Source of the DNA: an uncultured Bacteroidales bacterium
GTDB lineage: Bacteria > Bacteroidota > Bacteroidia > Bacteroidales > Bacteroidaceae
Length of the DNA: 7,299 bases
Direction: 5' to 3'
Assembly (NCBI GenBank): GCA_937906165.1
Contig: CALCYA010000040.1
Location: 1 to 7,299 of the forward strand
The notes below the pieces were generated by a model that searched no databases, was not told where the DNA came from, and worked only from the letters and a program-made list of their open reading frames with translations. Positions 1 through 5,678 of this stretch are shown here, in pieces. Within the stretch, counting starts at the first letter, position 1. Each line of letters starts with the position of its first letter. Both the position numbers and the translations under genes were made by a program.

Positions 1-53
1 TGTTTTGTCTGTGTTAAAAAGATATTCCCCCTATAGTTTGCAGGTGAACCCTT

Positions 54-773
54 TTATTGCAGTTCGAAACGTACGTTCACGTTGAAGTTGTATGTTATCT
101 TGCCGATGCTTATTACCGGAACGACCATTGACGCTCCATCGGCAACAGCATCCTCCATAACCATGTTGGCGCGTGACTTGTACATGCGTGGCTGTACCTC
201 GCCACCGTTCATCCATGAGTTGATGCTTATGGCCTTGCCCACCTGCTGGCCTATTGCCCCTGCAAGTGTCTCGGCCTCGGCTTTTGCCTGTTGCATGGCC
301 TCAATGGCCATCTCTTTTTTCAGTTCCTTCTCCTTTGTGAATTTCATCTTTGCAAGCTCGATGTTCGAAATCTCTCTCTCTTCGAGCGAGAGGATTACCT
401 GTTGCATGATTGTTGCGTCATAGAGCTTGAGCATGTACGTGGCCTGTGTCTTTGGCTTTATCTTCTTTGAGAATGTCTTGTAGCTGACCTCACTGCCCAT
501 GTAGTTCAATGTCAGGCACTCGGGAATGTCAATCCTGTTTGCCTTGAGTGCTCCAAGCATAGCTTCCTGCATCTCCTCAAGGCTTTTCTTGCCCTTGTAG
601 TCCTTCTCGCTGATGACAATCTTCAGGTATAGCTCGTCGGGTGTTACCTCGCGCTGTACTGTGGTGTTCATGTCAATGTAGGGCTGTGTGGTGTTCTGTG
701 CATTTGTGTTGCCTGCTGTTGTGAGCGACAATGCAGCGACGATGAACGCCATGATGAAAAATCTGCTTCTCAT
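54..773 (-). CDS. SIMPL (DUF541) domain exported protein
   Basis: A 239-residue protein of the SIMPL/DUF541 family, whose members are periplasmic or envelope-associated and mostly of unknown biochemical role. Residues 1-26 form a signal peptide: basic start MRSR, a hydrophobic stretch, then a small-residue end at AGNTNAQ. The mature part begins with a strand-rich region (about 31-55, PYIDMNTTVQREVTPDELYL) typical of the family. It continues through a central alpha/beta region, then a long charged helix rich in Ala, Glu and Lys (about 145-180, ending AKAEAETLAGAIGQQVGKAI), and closes with a beta-strand (GKITYNFNVNVRFELQ). The length is normal for the family. The ATG at 773 is chosen because the signal peptide begins immediately there. 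The gene lies 94 bp downstream of the AraC-type gene on the same strand, but a candidate promoter and an inverted repeat separate them, so it may be transcribed alone. The family call rests on overall pattern rather than a catalytic motif. Confidence 0.85.
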   Translation of the reverse strand: MRSRFFIMAFIVAALSLTTAGNTNAQNTTQPYIDMNTTVQREVTPDELYLKIVISEKDYKGKKSLEEMQEAMLGALKANRIDIPECLTLNYMGSEVSYKTFSKKIKPKTQATYMLKLYDATIMQQVILSLEEREISNIELAKMKFTKEKELKKEMAIEAMQQAKAEAETLAGAIGQQVGKAISINSWMNGGEVQPRMYKSRANMVMEDAVADGASMVVPVISIGKITYNFNVNVRFELQ

Positions 774-795
774 AATCGTATATGTTTAAATTAAT

Positions 796-837
796 AATCG
801 GGATGCAATGCACAAATTTGCATATTGCATCCCGATT
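796..837. repeat. Perfect 14-bp inverted repeat between AraC-type and SIMPL genes
   Basis: Arms AATCGGGATGCAAT (796-809) and ATTGCATCCCGATT (824-837) are exact reverse complements around a 14-nt centre, which itself contains the palindrome CAAATTTG (813-820). In minus-strand sense it lies after the AraC-type stop codon and before the SIMPL start. Neither side carries a real run of T residues (the minus-strand tail is ATTATTAATTTAAAC), so it is a poor intrinsic terminator. It could still end the regulator transcript, serve as an operator, or form a hairpin at the 5' end of the SIMPL mRNA. Confidence 0.8.
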
Positions 838-840
838 TAA

Positions 841-848
841 CAAAAATA
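841..848 (-). promoter_or_regulatory. Candidate -7 element for the SIMPL gene
   Basis: Read on the minus strand this is TATTTTTG, an exact match to the Bacteroides -7 consensus TAnnTTTG. No TTTG-type -33 element is found at the expected 19-21 bp upstream, so the call is weak. If it is used, transcription would start at about 834, inside the inverted repeat, giving a leader of about 60 nt. Confidence 0.35.
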
Positions 849-867
849 TTAGCAATAGTTAACTGAA

Positions 868-1782
868 TTATATGTTTTTTGTACCTCTCTTACGGAATTC
901 GAGCGGTGGAACGCCTGTTTTCTTCTTGAAGAAGGTGGAGAACTGTCCCAAGCACTCGAAATGCAATCTTGATGAGATCTCTGCGATGCTAAGGTTGGTG
1001 GAGTAGAGCAACTCCTTTGCCTTGGCAAGTTTCAGCTCCTGGCGGTACTGGCCTGGTGAGATTCCGCACTTGTTCTTGAACTCGCGGCGGAACAGTGAAT
1101 AGCTTATATTCAGTGAGGCGGCAATGCTTTCAAGGTCTTTGTTGCCTGCCATATCCTCCTTCATGATGACCTTTGCCTGGTTTATTATACGCATTATGTA
1201 ACTGTCGCCGAAGGAGTGGTTCAGCTCCTCGTAATATACACGGCCTATCAGCGATATCGTGAGGCTCGCCACAACCTGCTGGAATCCTTTCTTCTCGTCC
1301 GATATTATATCGAGTATCTCGTGGTAGGTGTTTATTATGCGCTCGTCTACTCCCACACGGAACACGCAGTTCTTGAAGGTGAAGAAACCGGCACTTATCT
1401 TCTCGTCCATAAAAGCTCCGTTGAAACCTATCCAGTGGTCGTCCCAACCCGTTTCGGGGTCTGGTGCGAATGTGTGCCACTCTCCGGGGAAGAGCATGAA
1501 CATCATTCCTGCCTCAATCTTTGTCCTTGAACAGGATGCGCTCTCGAAATAGCCCGAACCTCTTGTAATGTATACGAGCTGGTATTCGTTCAGTACACGG
1601 CGTTTGTTCTCGGGGAAGTTGTAGCCGTCGGGGTGTGAAGAGAGCGGATAGCCCTCGCCCGGGTGTACGTGCTGGAACCCGGCAGTGGTTACTGCAAGGC
1701 CCCAGGACCTGTCACGGGGTGAAATCTGCAGGTATTTGAAATTTTCGGCTTTGCTTGTTCTTGTGATAGTATCTTCTTTCAT
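868..1782 (-). CDS. AraC-family transcriptional regulator
   Basis: A 304-residue one-component transcription factor. The N-terminal half (about 25-150) reads as an AraC-type cupin sensor: GEGYPLSSHPDGY, then LVYITRGSGYFES (about 69-81) and GMMFMLFPGEWHTFAP (about 92-107), the usual beta-strand and gate pattern of ligand-binding AraC proteins. The C-terminal about 100 residues carry the double helix-turn-helix: DLESIAASLNISYSLFRREF (about 216-235), then LSIAEISSRLHFECLGQFS (about 264-282) followed by FFKKKTGVPPLEFRK. Length and order are normal for the family. Many Bacteroidales proteins of this layout sense carbohydrates, but the ligand cannot be read from sequence. The gene is divergent from the outer-membrane protein gene at 1955, its most likely target by position, and is followed by the SIMPL gene on the same strand. 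The start at 1782 gives a polar N-terminus upstream of the cupin; no better start is seen. Confidence 0.93.
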   Translation of the reverse strand: MKEDTITRTSKAENFKYLQISPRDRSWGLAVTTAGFQHVHPGEGYPLSSHPDGYNFPENKRRVLNEYQLVYITRGSGYFESASCSRTKIEAGMMFMLFPGEWHTFAPDPETGWDDHWIGFNGAFMDEKISAGFFTFKNCVFRVGVDERIINTYHEILDIISDEKKGFQQVVASLTISLIGRVYYEELNHSFGDSYIMRIINQAKVIMKEDMAGNKDLESIAASLNISYSLFRREFKNKCGISPGQYRQELKLAKAKELLYSTNLSIAEISSRLHFECLGQFSTFFKKKTGVPPLEFRKRGTKNI

Positions 1783-1954
1783 AGTGTTTTAATCAAGCTT
1801 GTTATAATCATGTTATTGCGAAGATAATAAAAATGTTTAACAAAATCAATAAGTGTGTCTCAAAATGTGTAAATTTATTAGTGGAATATCAAGCGGCAAA
1901 CAAAAAATCTTTCCCAATGTTTATATCTCTGTATAATTCCAAAAAACAACAATT
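1783..1954. promoter_or_regulatory. Divergent AraC-type regulator / outer-membrane protein control region
   Basis: This 172-bp, very AT-rich spacer must hold the promoters of both divergent genes. On the plus strand TATCTCTG (1924-1931) matches the -7 consensus TAnnTTTG with one mismatch, and no -33 element is seen at 19-21 bp upstream, as might be expected for an activator-dependent promoter. Possible regulator half-sites are the direct repeat TGTTAT at 1800-1805 and 1811-1816 (11 bp apart), TGTGT at 1854-1858 and 1866-1870 (12 bp apart), and the palindrome TGTTTAACA (1834-1842). All are short and could be chance in DNA of this composition. The sequence before the ATG at 1955 is A-rich (AAAAAACAACAATT), which in this phylum replaces a Shine-Dalgarno site. 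Confidence 0.45.
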
Positions 1955-3238
1955 ATGGATAGATTTATTAAAAGGACATTGATGGCGGCGGTTGTGTTGT
2001 CGGCTGCCGTGGCTGCGAATGCGCAACGTTGGGTGGAGATCACGGAAGATGCGACACCTGTAATCTGTATCAGTGAGACGGTGAACGAGGCTCCCGATGT
2101 TGTGGAGATTTTCCAGAATACGCAGAGCGCTTACCACCACGACCCTCGCGCACCGCGTTTTGTGCTCGTTGACCAGAAAGGAAAATGGGGTTTGGGTATC
2201 GGCGGATACCTGCAGACAAAAATCGAGTATGACTTTGACAAGGCTGTGAGCAATGTTGATTTCCTGCCGTCGGCTATCCAGCGCAATGATGCCCCTTCGA
2301 GCCAGTATCGTATGGATATGAGCAATTCGACGCTTTTCCTAAAGTTGGTGGGTTCGAGCAGATTATTAGGTGACTTTGTTGTCTACACTTCGGCCGATTG
2401 GCGCGGACAAGGTTTCGGATTCCAGTTGCAGAATGCCTATATGAGTACAAAATATTTTACATTCGGATATACTATAGGTTCGTTTATGGACATAGCGGCA
2501 ATTCCTACTACAATAGACTACGGCGGTCCATGCGGTATGACGTTCTACCGCTCGACTCAGCTTGTGTTCAAGTATGGATTTGATTTCGGTCTCTCTATGG
2601 GTATAGGTGTCGAAGCGCCTAATGTGAATGCTACAGGCGATGAATATCTCGATGTGGGTGCGCAACGTTGCCCCAATGTGCCGGTTTTTGTGCAGTACAA
2701 CTGGCGTAATCAACCGGGTAATCATGTTCGCCTGGGAGCCATTATGCGCGATATCTCTTATACCGATAAGGTTGCGGGCGAGGATACCGACAAGGTGGGT
2801 TGGGGTGTACAGGCAAGTATGCTTGCCACTATCGGCAAACTCCAGCTGAAAGGACAGTTTACTGTAGGCGAGGGTATCGGTTCTTTGGTGAACAACGTGT
2901 CGAACATCGGCGTGGATGTGGTGCCTAATCCAAAGGTCCCTGGTAGGGCAATGATGCTCAGCTGTGAAGCTTGGTATGCCGGTTTGCAGTATAACTTCAG
3001 TTCCAAATGGTTTGCGTCGGCTGCATTCAGCCAGACTGCTCTCCATTCACGCAATGGTTATGGTGAGGCTCATCCCAATGGCTACCGTAAAGGTCAGTAT
3101 GCCGTGGCAAACGTATTCTATAATATAAGTGACAACCTGCAGCTGGGTCTTGAGTATCTGCACGGCTGGCGCATAGACTTTGACAAGAAGACATTCAATG
3201 CTAATCGCGTGAACCTGTCGGCAAGGTATGACTTCTGA
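1955..3238 (+). CDS. Outer-membrane beta-barrel protein, porin-like (possibly DcaP/OprP type)
   Basis: A 427-residue exported protein. The signal peptide is clear: DRFIKR, the hydrophobic stretch TLMAAVVLSAAVAANA, and cleavage near residue 23 before Gln. Residues 24 to about 70 form a non-barrel N-terminal segment. From about residue 76 (GKWGLGIGGYLQTKIEYDFD) the protein alternates polar and aromatic residues in amphipathic strands separated by Gly/Asn/Asp turns, and it ends in Phe (VNLSARYDF), the usual outer-membrane barrel insertion signal. The opening strand GIGGYLQ..YDFD and the size fit DcaP/OprP-like porins, which pass small hydrophilic or anionic solutes, but I cannot fix the family with certainty and no substrate is evident. 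It is transcribed alone: divergent from the AraC-type gene, and ended by the hairpin at 3242-3287. Regulation by that AraC protein is a positional inference. Confidence 0.8.
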   Translation: MDRFIKRTLMAAVVLSAAVAANAQRWVEITEDATPVICISETVNEAPDVVEIFQNTQSAYHHDPRAPRFVLVDQKGKWGLGIGGYLQTKIEYDFDKAVSNVDFLPSAIQRNDAPSSQYRMDMSNSTLFLKLVGSSRLLGDFVVYTSADWRGQGFGFQLQNAYMSTKYFTFGYTIGSFMDIAAIPTTIDYGGPCGMTFYRSTQLVFKYGFDFGLSMGIGVEAPNVNATGDEYLDVGAQRCPNVPVFVQYNWRNQPGNHVRLGAIMRDISYTDKVAGEDTDKVGWGVQASMLATIGKLQLKGQFTVGEGIGSLVNNVSNIGVDVVPNPKVPGRAMMLSCEAWYAGLQYNFSSKWFASAAFSQTALHSRNGYGEAHPNGYRKGQYAVANVFYNISDNLQLGLEYLHGWRIDFDKKTFNANRVNLSARYDF

Positions 3239-3241
3239 GAT

Positions 3242-3302
3242 AATACAATGACAGAGAGCGGCTGAAGTAGCTCTCTGTCATTGTATTGTGTAATGTGTTT
3301 TT
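3242..3302 (+). terminator. Strong hairpin between convergent porin-like gene and panD
   Basis: Arms AATACAATGACAGAGAGC (3242-3259) and GCTCTCTGTCATTGTATT (3270-3287) are an exact 18-bp match around the 10-nt loop GGCTGAAGTA. The stem begins 3 bp after the porin-like stop codon. The nearest T run on the plus strand (3298-3302) is 10 nt beyond the stem and overlaps the panD stop codon, so this is not a textbook intrinsic terminator. Its place between two converging genes argues that it ends transcription from one or both sides and protects mRNA 3' ends. Confidence 0.8.
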
Positions 3303-3648
3303 ATTGAATCCTGTTGTGCCTGTCGGGGATAATGACCTTGGGCTTGAATGTCGCAGCCTCCTCGGGGCTCATGTCGGCGTATGCCATGATGATTGCGATG
3401 TCACCGGGCTGGAACTTGTGGGCTGCGGCCCCGTTCAGGCAGATGACGCCTGAACCGCGTTCTCCTTTAATGATGTATGTGATAATGCGCTCTCCGTTGC
3501 TGTTGTTTACAACGTGTACCTGTTCGCCTTCGAGCATTCCTGTCGCTTCCATCAAAGCCTCGTCAATGGTGATGCTTCCCATATAATGAAGGTTGGCCTC
3601 GGTTACTGTAGCGCAGTGTATCTTCGCTTTCAACATTCTCAATAACAT
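3301..3648 (-). CDS. panD: Aspartate 1-decarboxylase (PanD) proenzyme
   Basis: PanD converts L-aspartate to beta-alanine, a precursor of pantothenate and CoA, in the cytoplasm. It is a pyruvoyl enzyme made by self-cleavage of a proenzyme. The 115-residue protein has the full family pattern: LKAKIHCATVTEANLHYMGS with the Gly24-Ser25 processing site, where Ser25 becomes the pyruvoyl group. It also has Lys9, Arg54, Thr57 and Tyr58 at the positions of the E. coli active-site residues, and the segment GSGVICLNGAAA after the central barrel. Cys12, where E. coli has Arg, matches my recollection of Bacteroides PanD. The start at 3648 places Gly24-Ser25 at the exact E. coli numbering. It follows panC with a gap of only 2 bp (3649-3650), so the two are almost certainly translated from one mRNA. 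No sign of degradation is seen. Confidence 0.97.
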   Translation of the reverse strand: MLLRMLKAKIHCATVTEANLHYMGSITIDEALMEATGMLEGEQVHVVNNSNGERIITYIIKGERGSGVICLNGAAAHKFQPGDIAIIMAYADMSPEEAATFKPKVIIPDRHNRIQ

Positions 3649-3650
3649 GC

Positions 3651-4502
3651 TTATTCCTCTCCTTTATATTTAATGTTGTCAATAAGGCGGATCTTTCCGC
3701 AGAACAGTGCGATGCAGCCCACAATGTAGTCACTGTCGCTCCACTCGTTTATCTCCTGCAATGTGTTGCCGTCTACTATCTGGTAGTACTCGAGCTCAAG
3801 GCCGGGAGTGCTGTTTATATTCTCCTCGACGAATGCCTTTGTTGCGGCGAGGCTGTTGCCGGCCGCATAGTCAAGGCTCGCAAAGAGTGTGCGTGATATT
3901 GTGAGTGCACGCTGGCGCTCGTCGGCTGTGAGCAGTGTGTTGCGGCTGCTCATGGCAAGACCGTCGGCTTCACGTACAATGGGGCAACCTACAATCTCAA
4001 GTTTCAGGTCAAGCTGGCGCACCATCTCTCGTATGATGGCAAGCTGCTGGAAATCCTTTTCGCCGAAGTATGCCTTGTCGGGTTCCACTGCATAGAAAAG
4101 CTTGCTCACAATCTGTGCAACACCGTTGAAGTGTCCCGGACGGCATGCACCTTCCATCACGGTGTCTATGGGTGCAAATGAGAACTGGCGTGTATCCTCT
4201 GTGGGGTACATCTCCTCCACCGACGGTGCAAAGGCGATGTCTGCTCCAATCTTCTCGAGCAGTGCGCAATCGGCTTCCAATGTGCGTGGGTAGTTCTTGA
4301 GGTCGTTCTTGTCGTTGAACTGTGTGGGGTTTACGAAAACGCTCACTACAACAACGTCATTCTCTTTTACAGCACGCTCGACAAGCGATGCGTGACCCTG
4401 ATGCAGCGCGCCCATTGTCGGCACGAGTCCCACGGTTTTTCCTTCTGCCCGGCACTCGTCGAGCAGGCTCTTCAAGTCTTTTATAGTGCTAATCAGTTTC
4501 AT
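3651..4502 (-). CDS. panC: Pantothenate synthetase (pantoate--beta-alanine ligase)
   Basis: PanC joins pantoate and beta-alanine, using ATP through a pantoyl-adenylate, to make pantothenate in the cytoplasm. The 283-residue length is normal. Visible motifs in order: the HIGH-like nucleotide site PTMGALHQGH (28-37), SVFVNPTQFN (54-63), YPRTLEADCALLE (about 71-83), EGACRPGHFNGVAQIVSKL (about 117-135), YFGEKDFQQL (145-154), and the KMSKS-like loop IVREADGLAMSSRN (175-188). The ATG at 4502 starts the protein at MKLISTIKDL, as usual in the family. The downstream partner panD supplies the beta-alanine substrate, so this pair forms a coherent half-pathway; panB and panE (the pantoate branch) are not in the window. 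It is divergent from the GT5-like gene at 4802. A candidate promoter lies at 4556-4587. Confidence 0.98.
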   Translation of the reverse strand: MKLISTIKDLKSLLDECRAEGKTVGLVPTMGALHQGHASLVERAVKENDVVVVSVFVNPTQFNDKNDLKNYPRTLEADCALLEKIGADIAFAPSVEEMYPTEDTRQFSFAPIDTVMEGACRPGHFNGVAQIVSKLFYAVEPDKAYFGEKDFQQLAIIREMVRQLDLKLEIVGCPIVREADGLAMSSRNTLLTADERQRALTISRTLFASLDYAAGNSLAATKAFVEENINSTPGLELEYYQIVDGNTLQEINEWSDSDYIVGCIALFCGKIRLIDNIKYKGEE

Positions 4503-4555
4503 CCTGTCAATGTTTTAACACGAGCCTCGAACAGGGGCTTTTCGTTTTGCGAGTG

Positions 4556-4587
4556 CAAAGTAACAAACAATTGCTCACAAAAAGAAA
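4556..4587 (-). promoter_or_regulatory. Candidate panC-panD promoter
   Basis: On the minus strand TTACTTTG (4563-4556) resembles the Bacteroides -7 element TAnnTTTG with one mismatch. TTTC (4587-4584) lies 20 bp upstream where a TTTG-type -33 element is expected. The predicted start would be near 4549, giving a leader of about 45 nt before the panC ATG. The core resembles the opposite promoter of the divergent gene (TAACTTTG at 4759-4766). Confidence is moderate because both boxes are imperfect. Confidence 0.42.
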
Positions 4588-4734
4588 TAAATAAATTAAA
4601 AATATTTCTTGAATGGCCAGGCATGGTGTTATCTTCACACTTCGTGGCGAGCAGCCTATTTGTTTGCTCTTTGGATGTTAATATCTGTAAATCAATGCGG
4701 TTTTGATGCAAAAACATTTAAAAAATGTATAAGA

Positions 4735-4766
4735 TTTGCCCCATTGCCAATTTTTTAGTAACTTTG
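4735..4766 (+). promoter_or_regulatory. Near-consensus Bacteroidales promoter of the GT5-like gene
   Basis: TTTG (4735-4738) and TAACTTTG (4759-4766) are separated by 20 bp, an exact match to the Bacteroides -33 TTTG / -7 TAnnTTTG consensus with its preferred 19-21 bp spacing. Transcription should begin around 4772-4775. This rules out the TTG at 4736 as a start codon, makes the ATG at 4769 unlikely, and points to the ATG at 4802 with a leader of about 30 nt. Confidence 0.78.
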
Positions 4767-4801
4767 CGATGCGCGGACTTTATCCGTGGTTGATTGAAAA
4801 G

Positions 4802-5617
4802 ATGAAAGCGAACAAGATTTTATTTATTACACAGGAAATTACACCATTTGTATCGGAATCAGTAATGGCGAACGTCGGGCGTTCATTGCCTCAGGCAACA
4901 CAGGACCTCGGCAAAGAGATCAGAATATTTACCCCGAAGTGGGGCATCATCAATGAGAGACGCAACCAGTTGCATGAGGTTATCCGCCTTTCGGGCATGA
5001 ACCTCATCATAGACGATACCGACCACCCGTTGATAATCAAGGTGGCATCGTTGCAGGCTGCACGTATGCAGGTCTATTTCATTGATAACGATGACTATTT
5101 CCACAACCGTGCAATGACTGTGGATGAGAACGGAGTGGAGTATGGCGACAATGACGAACGCACCATCTTCTTTGCACGCGGTGTCCTTGAGACCGTGAAG
5201 AAACTGCGTTGGTGTCCCGAGGTAATCCATTGCCACGGTTGGATTTCGGCTCTTGCCCCCCTTTATGTAAAGAAAGCATACCATGAGGAGCCTTCTTTCC
5301 GTGATTCAAAGGTAGTGATTTCTCTCTACGATGATAACTTCAGCGAGGTGTTGCCCGACAATTTCTTGCAGAAGCTTCTTTTCAAGGAGATACAGCCCGA
5401 TGTTGTTGACGGCATCTCTACACCTGTTACATACAATGAGCTTGCGAAGCTTGCCATCAAGTATTGTGACGGTGTAATCATCAACGGTGACAATGTGTCG
5501 CCCGAGCTTGTTGCCTACGCCGACTCTCTCGGTAAGCCGGTATTGCCTAAGCCTGCCGATGATGGATACTGCGAGGCCTGCAACAGCTTCTACGATACTG
5601 TATTCTCTCAGGAATAA
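4802..5617 (+). CDS. Short GT5-like protein ('glycogen synthase' N-domain only), probably non-canonical
   Basis: A 271-residue cytoplasmic protein related to the N-terminal domain of glycogen/starch synthases (GlgA, family GT5). The similarity is clear at the start (KILFITQEITPFV, first Rossmann strand), at YFIDNDDYFHNR (92-103), at DNDERTIFFARGVLETV (116-132) and at VIHCHGWISALAPLYV (141-156). The protein stops where the hinge to the second Rossmann domain would be; full GlgA is about 480 residues, and the DNA after the stop shows no remnant of the missing half. Key sites are replaced: the ADP-glucose-binding KTGG of E. coli GlgA (Lys15-Gly18) aligns with SESV (18-21), and the HDWH motif with its catalytic His aligns with HGWI (145-148). 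Close Bacteroides homologues of similar length that I recall are annotated glycogen synthase, so this is a family form rather than a local truncation. Synthase activity is doubtful. The ATG at 4802 is chosen from the promoter at 4735-4766 and the family N-terminus MKANK. It is divergent from panC and followed by the DUF4270 lipoprotein gene. Confidence 0.85.
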   Translation: MKANKILFITQEITPFVSESVMANVGRSLPQATQDLGKEIRIFTPKWGIINERRNQLHEVIRLSGMNLIIDDTDHPLIIKVASLQAARMQVYFIDNDDYFHNRAMTVDENGVEYGDNDERTIFFARGVLETVKKLRWCPEVIHCHGWISALAPLYVKKAYHEEPSFRDSKVVISLYDDNFSEVLPDNFLQKLLFKEIQPDVVDGISTPVTYNELAKLAIKYCDGVIINGDNVSPELVAYADSLGKPVLPKPADDGYCEACNSFYDTVFSQE

Positions 5618-5678
5618 CGGATATCGTGCATCCGGTTGCTGAATATTAACCTTTAACAATAAGAGTAATAAAGAACGT

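Noticed and set aside
1..53. Terminator for the SIMPL gene downstream of its stop codon
   Set aside because: Only the tiny palindrome GGTGAACC and a T run (minus-strand CTTTTT) are visible; there is no stem adequate to call.
82..423. Plus-strand open frame of 113 codons opposite the SIMPL gene
   Set aside because: Ser/Ala/Met-rich translation typical of the complement of a helical Glu/Lys-rich protein; the SIMPL frame is far better supported.
2366..3046. Long open frame of 226 codons on the minus strand
   Set aside because: It lies fully within the porin-like gene, lacks domain features or a signal sequence, and is explained as the antisense shadow of a well-supported coding frame.
4520..4545. 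Imperfect hairpin AGCC...GGGGCT with following T residues in the panC leader, as a terminator or attenuator
   Set aside because: The pairing is short and bulged, the T-rich side points away from panC, and no gene on the plus strand ends there.
4802..5678. GT5-like gene as a recent pseudogene or frameshifted glgA
   Set aside because: The stop is followed by a 61-bp spacer and another gene with no remnant of the C-terminal domain, the frame is intact, and similar-length homologues are recalled in other Bacteroides.
5618..5678. Separate promoter for the DUF4270 gene (TTAACCTTTAAC)
   Set aside because: It does not fit TAnnTTTG and has no well-spaced -33 box; co-transcription with the upstream gene is simpler.
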